The notes below the pieces were generated by a model. The model searched no databases. It had not been told where the DNA came from and worked only from the letters and a program-made list of their open reading frames with translations. Shown in pieces: positions 34,301 to 43,468 of a stretch of DNA of 64,000 nt (positions within the stretch are counted from its first letter, which is position 1; every line of letters begins with the position of its first letter). Made by a program: the position numbers and the translations under genes. The stretch lies in contig SAUS01000001.1 in assembly GCA_004000625.1 (NCBI GenBank), positions 5,077-69,076 of the forward strand, written 5' to 3'. The stretch is from Candidatus Cibiobacter qucibialis. GTDB lineage: Bacteria > Bacillota > Clostridia > Oscillospirales > Ruminococcaceae.

Positions 34301-35041
34301 GTAACGGTCAAATGCAGCCTGCACAACTTCGTCGTCAATCTTGACATCGTTCAGGATGGTGCCGAAGGTGGTGTGACGGCAGTGGTCAGACCAGTAGGTA
34401 TCGATCAGGCGGATTTCGGTAATGGTCGGGTCGCGCTGTTCAGATTTGAAGTAGTTCTGGCAGAACACAATGTCGGCGTGGTCCATGGCCAGGCCCTTTT
34501 CATTGCGGAAATTCTCCAACGCAGCGTCATCCAAAGCGCAGAAGCCGTTCAGGGTTTCCACAGCGGTGGGCACGGCAAATTCCATTTTCAGGGTATCGCG
34601 GGTGTCCAGGCTGGCCTCGCGGGCTTCCACCGGGTTGATGACGTACTTCTTGATGGCTTCCAGATCCTCTGCGCTCAGCTCGCCGTCCAGCAGGTAGATG
34701 CGGGCACTGCGCACAGACGGACGCTCGCCCTGGCTCAGCAGCTGGATACACTCGGAAGCAGAATCTGCACGCTGGTCAAACTGGCCGGGCAGATACTCCA
34801 CAGCAAACACCGTCTTGGCGGTGGGCAGCTCGGTATAGGTCACATCGACTGGCGGTTCGCTGAACACGGTGGGGATGGCTTTCTCAAACAGGTCGCGGTC
34901 AATGCCTTCCACATCATAGCGGTTCAACAGGCGCAGAGCTTTCAGGCCCTTAATGCCAACCAGCTCAACCAGTTCATGCTTCAGGCCCTGGGCTTCGCCG
35001 TCAAAGCCGGGCTTTTTTTCTACATAAATGCGGTAAACCAT
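31355..35041 (-). CDS. purL: Phosphoribosylformylglycinamidine synthase, single chain
   Basis: A 1228-residue fused enzyme: an N-terminal PurS-like part, tandem PurM-like synthetase halves (FKNETHNHPTEIEPFGGAATCIGG, in outline, carries the ATP/FGAR site) and a C-terminal class I glutaminase (about 970-1228) with the nucleophile in GICNGFQALIKLGLVPYGEI and the start VIIPVFPGTNCEYDTARAF (outline). It makes FGAM from FGAR, glutamine and ATP. This one-piece form replaces separate PurS, PurQ and PurL and is common in Clostridia. The start follows AGGAGGG. Confidence 0.97.
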   Translation of the reverse strand: MVYRIYVEKKPGFDGEAQGLKHELVELVGIKGLKALRLLNRYDVEGIDRDLFEKAIPTVFSEPPVDVTYTELPTAKTVFAVEYLPGQFDQRADSASECIQLLSQGERPSVRSARIYLLDGELSAEDLEAIKKYVINPVEAREASLDTRDTLKMEFAVPTAVETLNGFCALDDAALENFRNEKGLAMDHADIVFCQNYFKSEQRDPTITEIRLIDTYWSDHCRHTTFGTILNDVKIDDEVVQAAFDRYMALRAETGRDKKNRTLMDLATIGAKALKQRGILQNLDESEEINACTVKIKCDVDGELQDWLFLFKNETHNHPTEIEPFGGAATCIGGAIRDPLSGRSYVYQAMRVTGAGDPLKPVAETMPGKLPQRKLVTTAAAGYSSYGNQIGLATGQVAELYHPGYVAKRMEIGAVVGATPASHVRREEPQPGDVIILLGGRTGRDGIGGATGSSKAHKLTSLETCGAEVQKGNAPIERKLQRLFRREDACCMIKRCNDFGAGGVSVAIGELADGLNIDLNKVTKKYEGLDGTELAISESQERMAVAVAAEDAEKFIALANEENLEATVVATVTEEKRMRENWNGVAIVDLSREFLNSNGAERHADVHVLPGTVWQPQWAGSTFAEKLENLVGDLNVCSQKGLGERFDSTIGASTVLMPYGGKYQLTPTMAMAAKLPVDGETTTCSGMAWGFNPYLTEADPYRGAYMAVVESVTKLVCAGFRHKDMYLTFQEYFEHLNTAPERWGKPLAALLGALDAQMGLGIASIGGKDSMSGSFEGLDVPPTLVSFATAIGNTANVMSPEFKKANSSVVILKPQYKDGMPEIGSLLSIYKIVEQMIDEGKVLAAATPGYGGIAEALFKMCVGNHVGLSLSRDINLDDLFKPCYGAVILELLDASAGEFLGSTTVDYVINVNGENIDLQHLQDVWEAKLQPVFPYLKAGKEVKSLEYKVNCFQRVAPAVRLATPRVIIPVFPGTNCEYDTARAFRRAGGDPHILVLKNLTPADVAASCEALVKEIDQSQILMLPGGFSGGDEPDGSAKFIAAFFRNPAVADAVNRLLNQRDGLALGICNGFQALIKLGLVPYGEIRPITENDPTLTFNTIHRHQSMLVRTRVASNKSPWLSECNVDDEHLIAISHGEGRFVCNDGLLQQLINNGQVATQYVDLNCVPTMDMRYNPNGSVLAIEGITSPDGRVFGKMGHSERSGDSLYKNVTGDKYQPIFEGGVNYFKL

Positions 35042-35047
35042 TCTTGT

Positions 35048-36346
35048 TTAACCCTCCTGTGCTTTCATTGCCGCAAGGGCACGGGCACCAATATCACTGC
35101 GGCGGTGCAGTTTGTCAAAATGGATGCAGTCAGCAGCGGCGTAAGCCTTTTTCAGGGCTTCGGGCAGGGTGGTGGCGGTTGCCGTTACACCCAGCACGCG
35201 GCCGCCGTTGGTAACCAGCTTGCCATCCTTGATGGCGGTACCGGCATGGTACACGGTCACATCGGCAGCACCGGGCACCTGGCCATTCTCCAGGCCGGTG
35301 ATCTCCTTGCCCTTTTCATAGGCAACGGGGTATCCGCCGGAAGCCAGCACCACACAGGCGGCAGCGCCATCGCTGAACTTGACCTCGGTCTTGTCCAGCG
35401 TGCCGTTGGTGCAGGCCTGCATCACGGTCAGCAGGTCGCTTTCCAGCAGGGGCAGCACTACCTGGGTTTCGGGGTCGCCAAAGCGGCAGTTGTATTCAAT
35501 CACCTTGGGGCCGTCCGGGGTCAGCATCAGGCCAAAGTACAGGCAGCCCTTAAAGGGGCAACCCTCTGCCTGCATGGCGGCAACCGTAGGCAGGAAAATC
35601 TTCTCCATGCACTCGGCGGCAATGGCGGGGGTGTAGCAGGGGTTGGGGGCAACGGTGCCCATGCCGCCGGTGTTCAGGCCCTCGTCATGATCCAAAGCGC
35701 GCTTGTGGTCCATGCTGGAAACCATCGGCTTGACGGTTTTGCCATCACAGAAGGACAGCACGCTGACTTCCGGCCCGGTCAAAAATTCTTCCACCACAAC
35801 ATGGTTGCCGGAAGCGCCGAACTTTTTGTCCAGCATGATTTCCTTTACGCCATCGGCGGCTTCCTGCTCATTCTGGCAGATCAGCACGCCTTTGCCCAGC
35901 GCCAGGCCATCCGCCTTGATAACAACCGGGTACTTGCCCTTGCTGCGGATGTAATCCATCACCTTGGCGGGGTCGTCAAAGGTTTCATAGCCGGCGGTGG
36001 GAATGCCGTATTTTTTCATCAGGTCCTTGCTGAACACCTTGCTGGCTTCAATGCGGGCGGCAGCGGCATCCGGGCCAAAAGCAGGGATGCCCACCTTGGC
36101 CAAAGCATCCACCATGCCAAGGGCAAGGGGATCGTCCTGTGCAACAACAACATAATCAAAGGCTTCTGCCTTGGCAAAGGCGACCATGGCGTCTACATCC
36201 GTTGCAGGGATGTTTTTGCAGGTGGCATCGTAACCAATGCCGCCGTTGCCAGGGGCACACCAGATATCGCCGCAGTCGGGGCTTTTTTTCAGCGCGCGGA
36301 TAATGGCGTGTTCACGCCCGCCGCCGCCAACAACCAGAATTTTCAT
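35048..36346 (-). CDS. purD: Phosphoribosylamine-glycine ligase
   Basis: A 432-residue ATP-grasp ligase forming GAR from phosphoribosylamine and glycine. Start MKILVVGGGGREHAIIRAL, ATP-grasp elements YPVVIKADGLALGKGV and the block GLNTGGMGTVAPNP are diagnostic. ATG 36346 is preferred over the longer frame because AAGGAG lies 8 bases upstream and the family begins MK-I-L-V-V-G. It ends 6 bases before purL begins. Confidence 0.96.
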   Translation of the reverse strand: MKILVVGGGGREHAIIRALKKSPDCGDIWCAPGNGGIGYDATCKNIPATDVDAMVAFAKAEAFDYVVVAQDDPLALGMVDALAKVGIPAFGPDAAAARIEASKVFSKDLMKKYGIPTAGYETFDDPAKVMDYIRSKGKYPVVIKADGLALGKGVLICQNEQEAADGVKEIMLDKKFGASGNHVVVEEFLTGPEVSVLSFCDGKTVKPMVSSMDHKRALDHDEGLNTGGMGTVAPNPCYTPAIAAECMEKIFLPTVAAMQAEGCPFKGCLYFGLMLTPDGPKVIEYNCRFGDPETQVVLPLLESDLLTVMQACTNGTLDKTEVKFSDGAAACVVLASGGYPVAYEKGKEITGLENGQVPGAADVTVYHAGTAIKDGKLVTNGGRVLGVTATATTLPEALKKAYAAADCIHFDKLHRRSDIGARALAAMKAQEG

Positions 36347-36540
36347 GGCAAACTCCTTGTTGTAATAAATAAGAAAGAATAAATAATAAAGAATAATGAA
36401 GGTGTGCCGCATGCGGCACGGTTTTGGATATTAGAACTCTAATATTTTATAAGCGGTGCGCAGCGCCGCGGTCCACCTTCATTTTAATTATTTTTTATTA
36501 ACTATTCTTTTCCCAATTTTTTTACGAAAAAATTGGGAAC
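36347..36540. repeat. AT-rich palindromic spacer between purH and purD
   Basis: ATGAAGGTG near 36395 is complementary to CACCTTCAT near 36470, enclosing two GC-rich palindromes, and CCCAATTTTTT/AAAAAATTGGG (36511-36536) makes a hairpin just after purH. A similar AT-rich stretch with a GC palindrome occurs at 54850-54905. It may dampen expression of the purD-purL-purB part. Confidence 0.5.
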
Positions 36541-37722
36541 TTAGTGATGGAACAGCCGGATACCACAGAACGCCATGGCAATGCCGTACTTGTTGCAGGT
36601 GGCAATAACCTGATCATCGCGGATGGAGCCGCCCGGCTGCACAATGGCGGTCACACCGCTGCGGCGGGCGCGCTCAATGTTGTCCCCAAAGGGGAAGAAT
36701 GCATCACTGCCCAGGGCAACATTCGTTACCTTGCTCAGCCAGGCTTTCTTTTCCTCGGCAGTCAACGGGGCAGGCTGCACAGTAAAGGTTTCGGCCCAAA
36801 CGTCATCCCCAATCACATCCTCCGGGGTATCGCCGATGTAAACATCAATCGCGTTATCGCGGTTGGGCTTGGCGATATCCTCGCGGAACGGCAGGTCCAG
36901 AACCTTGGGCATATGGCGCAGCTGCCAGTTGTCGGCTTTCTGGCCTGCCAGGCGGGTGCAGTGGATGCGGCTTTGCTGGCCTGCGCCCACACCGATGGTC
37001 TGGCCGTCCTGCACATAGCAGACGGAGTTGGACTGGGTGTATTTCAGCACGATCAGGCTCATGATCAGATCGCGCTTCTGGGCATCGGTCACCGTCTTGT
37101 TCTCGGTTACAAAGTTTTGCAGCATGGTATCCACGCTGATCTCCAGATCCTGGCGGCCCTGCTCAAAGGTGACACCGAATACGGTGCGGCGCTCCAGCGG
37201 AGCGGGGATATAATCCGGATCAATGGCAACGATGTTGTAGTTGCCTTTCTTTTTGGATTTCAGCACTTCCAGGGCGTCGGCGTCATAGCCGGGGGCAATG
37301 ATGCCGTCCGAAACTTCGTGCTGGATCAGCTTTGCGGTGGCAAGGTCGCACACATCAGACAGGGCGATCCAGTCACCAAAGCTGGACATGCGGTCCGCAC
37401 CGCGGGCGCGGGCATAAGCGCAGGCCAGGGGAGAAAGCTCAGCCTCTGCACTAATATGATACATCTTTCTCAGCGTTTCGTCCAGTGGCAGGCCAATGGC
37501 GGCACCGGCGGGGGAAACATGCTTAAAGCTGGCAGCAGCAGGCTGGCCCAGGGCTTTTTTCAGGTCGCGCACCAGCTGGTAGCTGTTGAACGCATCCAGA
37601 AAGTTGATGTAGCCCGGCTTGCCATTCAAAATGGTAACGGGAAGATCAGAACCGTCTGCCATAAAAATGCGGGCAGGCTTCTGGTTGGGGTTGGTGCCGT
37701 ATTTCAGCTGGAATTCGTTCAT
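36541..37722 (-). CDS. purH: AICAR formyltransferase, stand-alone (PurH C-terminal domain only)
   Basis: A 393-residue enzyme that covers only the transformylase part of PurH (about 510 residues when bifunctional). The catalytic Lys-His pair is in ASFKHVSPAGAAIG (about residue 66), with LRYGTNPHQ-like text LKYGTNPNQKPA at the start and a C-terminal GSDAFFPFGDNIERA. The N-terminal cyclohydrolase domain is absent; that activity is supplied by the adjacent purO-like gene, 4 bases upstream in the operon. It uses 10-formyl-tetrahydrofolate. Confidence 0.93.
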   Translation of the reverse strand: MNEFQLKYGTNPNQKPARIFMADGSDLPVTILNGKPGYINFLDAFNSYQLVRDLKKALGQPAAASFKHVSPAGAAIGLPLDETLRKMYHISAEAELSPLACAYARARGADRMSSFGDWIALSDVCDLATAKLIQHEVSDGIIAPGYDADALEVLKSKKKGNYNIVAIDPDYIPAPLERRTVFGVTFEQGRQDLEISVDTMLQNFVTENKTVTDAQKRDLIMSLIVLKYTQSNSVCYVQDGQTIGVGAGQQSRIHCTRLAGQKADNWQLRHMPKVLDLPFREDIAKPNRDNAIDVYIGDTPEDVIGDDVWAETFTVQPAPLTAEEKKAWLSKVTNVALGSDAFFPFGDNIERARRSGVTAIVQPGGSIRDDQVIATCNKYGIAMAFCGIRLFHH

Positions 37723-37726
37723 AAGT

Positions 37727-38458
37727 TCAGCCCTCCACCGTGTTGTATTTGTTCAGGATCACATCTTCATAATCGCCGGTTTCCAGCGTGATGGCACGCA
37801 CAAACAGGCTGACCTTATTATCTTCGTTCAGGGCTTCCCACAACTTTCCGGCAAATTCGTCGGCATCGTTCTGGTCCAGTGTCACGCGCAGCGGCTCACC
37901 GGCAAAGCTGGGGATGGGGGAGCCGTTTTTCTGGTAGGTGGTAATCAGCTGGCCTTCGCCTGCAACGGGCTGCGGATAGTCAAAGGTCTGGCGCTGCACG
38001 CTGGCGGGGTTGCCATCGCAGCTTTTCAGGATGCTCAGCTTGTAGCCGCCGCGACGCATATCCACAACGCCGGAAATGCGGGGGGTAAAGTTGGGGGCAT
38101 CGTCCTCAAAAGTGCGGGTGGCAAGGGCTGCTTCAAAGCCGTAACCAGGGAACAGGTTATCCCGCATGTAGCGGTAAATGGTATCCGTCTGGTCACCGTT
38201 GGTCACAATGGTGGTATCGTTCAGGGTCAGAACCGGGTTATAGATGATCAGATGGGGATCTTCCAGCTTGGCGGGGTCTGCGGCTACCGTGCGGATGCCG
38301 CCGGGGATGGCGTCAAACACGCGGTTGCGGCTGTTGGCGCTGCGGCCCATGATCCAGTAAGCAATCATGGCTTTGGTGCCGTCCGGCGAACGGCCGATGC
38401 AGATGCCGCGGCCGGGATATTCGTTACCGGCCAGATAAGTATAAAGATTCTTTTTCAT
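37727..38458 (-). CDS. purO: IMP cyclohydrolase, archaeal PurO type
   Basis: A 243-residue protein of the IMP_cyclohyd (PF07826) family, with N-terminal YLAGNEYPGRGICIGRSPDG and the block AYWIMGRSANSRNRVF. PurO closes FAICAR to IMP in archaea and some bacteria and is not related to the PurH N-domain. The neighbouring gene is a formyltransferase lacking that domain, so the two complement each other. AAGGAGG precedes the ATG. Family recognition is from memory of the motifs. Confidence 0.87.
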   Translation of the reverse strand: MKKNLYTYLAGNEYPGRGICIGRSPDGTKAMIAYWIMGRSANSRNRVFDAIPGGIRTVAADPAKLEDPHLIIYNPVLTLNDTTIVTNGDQTDTIYRYMRDNLFPGYGFEAALATRTFEDDAPNFTPRISGVVDMRRGGYKLSILKSCDGNPASVQRQTFDYPQPVAGEGQLITTYQKNGSPIPSFAGEPLRVTLDQNDADEFAGKLWEALNEDNKVSLFVRAITLETGDYEDVILNKYNTVEG

Positions 38459-38479
38459 GCGGGAATCCTCCTTGTTCGG

Positions 38480-39073
38480 TCAGGCTTCGCCATTGCACAC
38501 CATGGCAATGGCCTGGGGCAGCAACTTCCATTCGGCTTCCACCATCACGCGCTTCTGCAGCACTTCGGGGGTATCACCGGGCTGCACTTCCACGGCTTTT
38601 TGCAGCAGGATGGGCCCGCCGTCACACACTTCGTTGACAAAGTGGACGGTAGCGCCGGTCACTTTCACGCCGCGCTTCAGCGCTTCCTCATGCACTTTCA
38701 GGCCATAGTAGCCGGGGCCGCAAAAGCTGGGAATCAGGCTGGGATGGATGTTCAGGATGCGGTTGGGGTAAGCGGCAATCACGCTGGGGCCCAGCACGCT
38801 CAAAAATCCTGCCAGAACCACCAGCTCAATGCCATGGTCTTTCAGCACACTCAGCAGGGCAGTGTCAAACTCCTCGCTGGTGGCGTAATCCTTGCGGCGC
38901 ACCACGGCGGTTTCCACGCCGAAGTTTGCAGCGCGTTCCAACGCATACACACCAGGTTTGCTGGCAACCACCAGGGTAACCTTACCGTTGGGGTTCTCCC
39001 CGCGGCGTTCGCTTTCCAGGATGGCCTGCAGGTTGGTGCCGCCGCCGGAAACCAGCACAGCAATCTTCATCAT
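38480..39073 (-). CDS. purN: Phosphoribosylglycinamide formyltransferase
   Basis: A 197-residue folate-dependent GAR transformylase. The catalytic Asn-His-Asp set lies in [27 protein letters not shown]. The start [18 protein letters not shown] is typical. Its ATG overlaps the purM stop by 4 bases, giving translational coupling. Confidence 0.96.
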   Translation of the reverse strand: MMKIAVLVSGGGTNLQAILESERRGENPNGKVTLVVASKPGVYALERAANFGVETAVVRRKDYATSEEFDTALLSVLKDHGIELVVLAGFLSVLGPSVIAAYPNRILNIHPSLIPSFCGPGYYGLKVHEEALKRGVKVTGATVHFVNEVCDGGPILLQKAVEVQPGDTPEVLQKRVMVEAEWKLLPQAIAMVCNGEA

Positions 39074-40110
39074 ACCAGCTGCACCCCGCTGCCTTCGCCA
39101 ATCACACCAAGGCGGTAAGCATCCTCGCCGTTGGCTTTCAGGATCTCAATGGCCTTGTCGGCATCCTCGGCAGCCACGGTCAAAATCATACCAACGCCCA
39201 TGTTGAAGGTGTTGAACATATCGCGCTCCGGAATGTTGCCCTCTTTAGCCAGCACATCAAACAGCACGGGGGTGCGCACATCGCTCTTCTTGATCACAGC
39301 GCAGCAGCCGGCTTTCAGGCTGCGGGGAATGTTCTCGTAAAAGCCGCCGCCGGTAATGTGGGAAACGCCCTTGACGGTAACTTCCTTCATCACGGCCAGC
39401 ACAGGCTTGACATAAATCTTGGTGGGGGCCAGCAGGGCTTCGCCCAGGGTCTTGTCCATGCCGTCAAAGGTCTTTTTCAGCACATCGGGGTTGTTCTCCA
39501 GGTCAAAGATCTTGCGCACCAGGGAGAACCCGTTGGAGTGTACGCCGGTGGAAGGCAGGGCGATGATCACATCGCCGGGCTGCATGGTGGAGTTGTCCAA
39601 GATCTTGCTCTTGTCCACAGCGCCAACAGTAAAGCCGGCCAGGTCGTACTCGTCCTCCGGGTAAAAACCGGGCATCTCGGCGGTCTCACCGCCAACCAGG
39701 GCACAGCCAGCCTGCACGCAGCCTTCGGCTACACCGGCAACCAGCTCGGCAATGCGCTCCGGCACGTTTTTGCCGCAGGCGATGTAATCCAGGAACACCA
39801 GCGGCTTGGCACCGGCGCAGATGACATCGTTCACGCACATGGCAACGCAATCAATGCCAACGGTGTCATGTTTGTTCATGTACTGGGCAATGCGCAGCTT
39901 GGTACCAACGCCGTCCGTGCCGGAAATCAGCACGGGGTGGGGCATATCGGTGCAGTCCAGCTCAAACAGGCCGCCAAAGCCACCCAGGCCGCCAATGCAG
40001 TGCTCGTTCATGGTGCGGGCAACGTGCTGCTTCATCAGGTCAACTGCCTTGTAACCGGCGGTAATATCCACACCAGCGGCAGCGTAGCTTGCAGAATAGC
40101 TTTTTTCCAT
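39070..40110 (-). CDS. purM: Phosphoribosylformylglycinamidine cyclo-ligase
   Basis: A 346-residue AIR synthetase. The nucleotide-binding [17 protein letters not shown], the block [19 protein letters not shown] (here [12 protein letters not shown]) and [14 protein letters not shown] are family signatures. Ribosome site AAGGAG. It lies between purF and purN. Confidence 0.97.
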   Translation of the reverse strand: MEKSYSASYAAAGVDITAGYKAVDLMKQHVARTMNEHCIGGLGGFGGLFELDCTDMPHPVLISGTDGVGTKLRIAQYMNKHDTVGIDCVAMCVNDVICAGAKPLVFLDYIACGKNVPERIAELVAGVAEGCVQAGCALVGGETAEMPGFYPEDEYDLAGFTVGAVDKSKILDNSTMQPGDVIIALPSTGVHSNGFSLVRKIFDLENNPDVLKKTFDGMDKTLGEALLAPTKIYVKPVLAVMKEVTVKGVSHITGGGFYENIPRSLKAGCCAVIKKSDVRTPVLFDVLAKEGNIPERDMFNTFNMGVGMILTVAAEDADKAIEILKANGEDAYRLGVIGEGSGVQLV

Positions 40111-40131
40111 TATGTTTCTCTCCTTATCAGC

Positions 40132-41601
40132 TTACAGGCGTTTTTTGGTCTGGGACTGGCTCAGGGGTTTATCGTATACAATGTCCATCGTCTCGTTGGG
40201 GGCGGGCACCGGGTAATGGCCGGTAAAGCAGCCGGTGCAGAACCCGCACTTGCTGTGGATGGCCAGCTGGGTCACATGTTCAATGCTCAGGTAGCCCAGG
40301 GAATCGGCCCCCACGATCTGGCGGATCTCCTCCACCGTATGGCCGGTGGCAATCAGGTCTTTTTCGTCCGGGATGTCGGTGCCGAAATAGCAGGGGTGGG
40401 CAAACGGCGGGGCCGAAATGCGGTAGTGTACTTCCTTGGCACCGGCGTCGCGCAGCAGCTTGATGGTGCGGGCGCTGGTGGTGCCGCGCACGATGGAGTC
40501 ATCCACAAGCACAACGCGCTTGCCCGCAACGGTGGAGGAAATTGCGTTCAATTTGATGCGCACACTGCTTTCACGCTGGGCCTGGGAGCCCTGGATGAAG
40601 GTGCGGCCCACATATTTGTTTTTAATAAAACCCACGCCATAGGGAATACCGCTTTCCTGCGCATAGCCAAGGGCGGCATCCAGGCCGGAATCCGGCGCAC
40701 CGATGACGACATCGGCTTCCACCGGATGCTCCTGTGCCAGAAAGCGCCCGGCCTGCAGGCGGGCGTCATGCACGCAGGTGCCCTCGATGATGGAATCGGG
40801 GCGGGCAAAATAAATGTACTCAAACACGCACATCGTGTGCGGCGCGGTGCCGCAGTGGGTGCGGATGGTGCGCAGGCCGGTGTAGTCTGCCACCACGATC
40901 TCGCCGGGCAGTACATCGCGCACAAAGCGGGCGCCCACGGCATCCAGCGCACAGGATTCCGAAGCAAAAGCCCAGCCGGAGCCATCCGGCAGCTGGCCAA
41001 TGCAGAGAGGGCGGAAGCCATTAGGATCGCGCGCGGCGATCAGTTTGGTGTGGGTCATAATGACCAGGCTGTAAGCACCCACGATCTGCTCCATCGTGCG
41101 GCAGACAGCTGTTTCAATATCCGGGCTGATCAGGCGGTTCTGGGTCAGCAGATAGCCGATGACCTCGGTGTCCGAAGTGCCGTGGAAGATCGAACCGTTC
41201 ATTTCCAGCTTGTGGCGCAGCTGGGGGGCATTGGTCAGGTTGCCGTTGTGGCAGATGGCCATAGTGCCCTTGCAGTGGTGCAGAACCATGGGCTGGGCGT
41301 TGGCGCGGGTGCGCTGGCCGCTGGTGGCATAGCGCACATGGCCGGTGGCCATCTTGGCATCCTGCGGCAGGTCAGCCAGCACGCGCGGGGTAAATACCTC
41401 GCTGACCAGGCCAAGATCGCGGTAGCCGGTCAGCACACCGTCCACGTTCAGGGCAATACCGCAGCTTTCCTGGCCGCGGTGCTGCAGGGCATACAACGCG
41501 CTGTACACGGCGCTGACCATGTTGGTTTTGCCGGTGGAATCATAGATACCGAACACGCCGCATTCTTCATGCAGTGCTTCGGCGGGACAAAGCTCCTTCA
41601 T
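40132..41601 (-). CDS. purF: Amidophosphoribosyltransferase
   Basis: A 489-residue first enzyme of the pathway, Bacillus type. A 13-residue propeptide precedes the glutaminase nucleophile Cys14 in CGVFGIYD. The PRPP site is VVLVDDSIVRGTTS and cysteines in GTCVHD and SKCGFCTGCF fit the iron-sulfur cluster of this subclass, which makes it oxygen-sensitive. A GGAGA site precedes the ATG. The purF-purC spacer on its upstream side holds a hairpin (GGGTG with CACCC, about 41633-41667). Confidence 0.97.
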   Translation of the reverse strand: MKELCPAEALHEECGVFGIYDSTGKTNMVSAVYSALYALQHRGQESCGIALNVDGVLTGYRDLGLVSEVFTPRVLADLPQDAKMATGHVRYATSGQRTRANAQPMVLHHCKGTMAICHNGNLTNAPQLRHKLEMNGSIFHGTSDTEVIGYLLTQNRLISPDIETAVCRTMEQIVGAYSLVIMTHTKLIAARDPNGFRPLCIGQLPDGSGWAFASESCALDAVGARFVRDVLPGEIVVADYTGLRTIRTHCGTAPHTMCVFEYIYFARPDSIIEGTCVHDARLQAGRFLAQEHPVEADVVIGAPDSGLDAALGYAQESGIPYGVGFIKNKYVGRTFIQGSQAQRESSVRIKLNAISSTVAGKRVVLVDDSIVRGTTSARTIKLLRDAGAKEVHYRISAPPFAHPCYFGTDIPDEKDLIATGHTVEEIRQIVGADSLGYLSIEHVTQLAIHSKCGFCTGCFTGHYPVPAPNETMDIVYDKPLSQSQTKKRL

Positions 41602-41703
41602 TCAGTTCTCCGTTTCCTGTTTCAAACGATGGCAGGGTGCACCGGAAGAGCGAACGGCGGTTCCAGTACACCCTGAACATTGGCTGGACTAAGCTTGGTT
41701 CAA

Positions 41704-42417
<714 letters not shown>

Positions 42418-42512
42418 TGTAATGCGCTCCTTTATATTCTTTCATGAATTGATTTATGGAATCCTTTTTATAAAAAGGGATAAAACAACAGCAAATAAAC
42501 CGGGATTTGAAG

Positions 42513-43019
42513 TTACATAGCTGCGGCTTCGGCAGCGATGGCGGCGTCCTTTTTGGCAATGGCGGCGGCGGTGTCGGTACGGAACTGATCCAGCTTAGCG
42601 GCAAGCTCATCATCGGCAACAGCCAGGATGGCAACGGCCAGGTAAGCGGCGTTCTTGGCACCGTTCAGGGCAACCGTGGCAACCGGGAAGCCGGAAGGCA
42701 TCTGCACGGTAGCAAGCAGAGCATCCAGACCGTCCATGGCACCGCCCTTCATCGGGATGCCGACCACCGGCAAAGTGGTGTTGGCGGCAAAGGCACCTGC
42801 CAGGTGGGCCGCCATACCGGCAGCGCACAGGATAACACCGTAACCATTGGCGCGGGCAGATTTGGCAAAGGCAGCGGCGGCTTCCGGCGTACGGTGGGCG
42901 GAAAGAATGTGCGCCTCAAACGGTACATCGAAATCTTTCAGCACCCCGCAGGCACTTTTTACAACCGGCCAATCACTGTCAGAACCCATGATGATGGCAA
43001 CCTTTTTACGGTTCGGCAT
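42513..43019 (-). CDS. purE: N5-carboxyaminoimidazole ribonucleotide mutase
   Basis: A 168-residue class I PurE. The substrate loop [11 protein letters not shown] (Asp/Ser) and the catalytic His in ILSAHRTPE are present, with [16 protein letters not shown] and [19 protein letters not shown]. It opens the purine operon. GGAGG precedes the ATG, and a terminator-like hairpin sits just upstream. No purK is present, so CAIR may be made by a purK elsewhere. Confidence 0.96.
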   Translation of the reverse strand: MPNRKKVAIIMGSDSDWPVVKSACGVLKDFDVPFEAHILSAHRTPEAAAAFAKSARANGYGVILCAAGMAAHLAGAFAANTTLPVVGIPMKGGAMDGLDALLATVQMPSGFPVATVALNGAKNAAYLAVAILAVADDELAAKLDQFRTDTAAAIAKKDAAIAAEAAAM

Positions 43020-43035
43020 GTTACAGATCCTCCTT

Positions 43036-43074
43036 CAAAAAATAAGAGCGCGGTGTACACGGGTACACTGCGCT
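43036..43074 (-). promoter_or_regulatory. Attenuator-like hairpin before purE
   Basis: On the minus strand AGCGC-A-GTGTAC, loop CCGT, GTACAC-C-GCGCT is followed by CTTATTTTTTG, directly before the purE ribosome site. A terminator here, in the leader, suggests attenuation. Confidence 0.65.
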
Positions 43075-43356
43075 TATACAAGGCTATTATGCTTATAATA
43101 CACCGCATGAAGAACACAGCTGCGCAAACCGACCGGGAATGGTCCGAAAAGATTCGTGTAATGCACAAAGTCGCCCTCCATCCTTTAATGTATGGCTGGA
43201 TCCCCCGGCGGGCTGTGTACAGAATAACACACAAAACACCCGTACGGAAAATCTCTGTAATTAAAGTGTAAAGCGTGCAGCGCAAAAAAGCAAGAGCCAA
43301 AACTTTTTTTGGCGCACTTCCTATTGTGTTTAAAATAAGATAGGGCTTTTTGTCAA
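43075..43356 (-). promoter_or_regulatory. Purine operon promoter and long leader
   Basis: On the minus strand a perfect -35 TTGACA (43351-43356) stands 16-17 bp before a weak -10 (TTTAAA or TTAAAC, about 43328-43334). A leader of about 300 nt follows. It opens with an early hairpin GCCAAAA/TTTTGGC (43296-43313) and a T-run (43284-43289). I find no match to the guanine, ZTP or tetrahydrofolate riboswitch cores. Confidence 0.5.
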
Positions 43357-43408
43357 AGTTGATGGAGAAAAACGGGGTGAAGTATGACTTTTTTGATAAG
43401 GATTTTTG

Positions 43409-43417
43409 TGCTATAAT
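43409..43417 (+). promoter_or_regulatory. Extended -10 promoter before the acyltransferase-like gene
   Basis: TGCTATAAT (TATAAT at 43412-43417) lies about 52 bases before the start. No good -35 is seen, which fits an extended -10 promoter. Confidence 0.6.
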
Positions 43418-43468
43418 AACCATACCAGAAAATACTGCCATAAGGCAGGATGGGAAAGGGGTATCGCA

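Noticed and set aside
32066..36382. A 1438-codon open frame on the plus strand opposite purL and purD
   Set aside because: It mirrors the real genes on the other strand; strong third-position G/C bias leaves the antisense frame free of stops. It has no ribosome site and its translation is His-, Gly- and Gln-rich without family motifs.
39358..41676. A 772-codon plus-strand frame opposite purM and purF
   Set aside because: A shadow of two well-supported genes, with low-complexity composition.
43075..43260. Guanine, ZTP or tetrahydrofolate riboswitch before purE
   Set aside because: None of the conserved cores that I know could be found; only hairpins and T-runs are supported.
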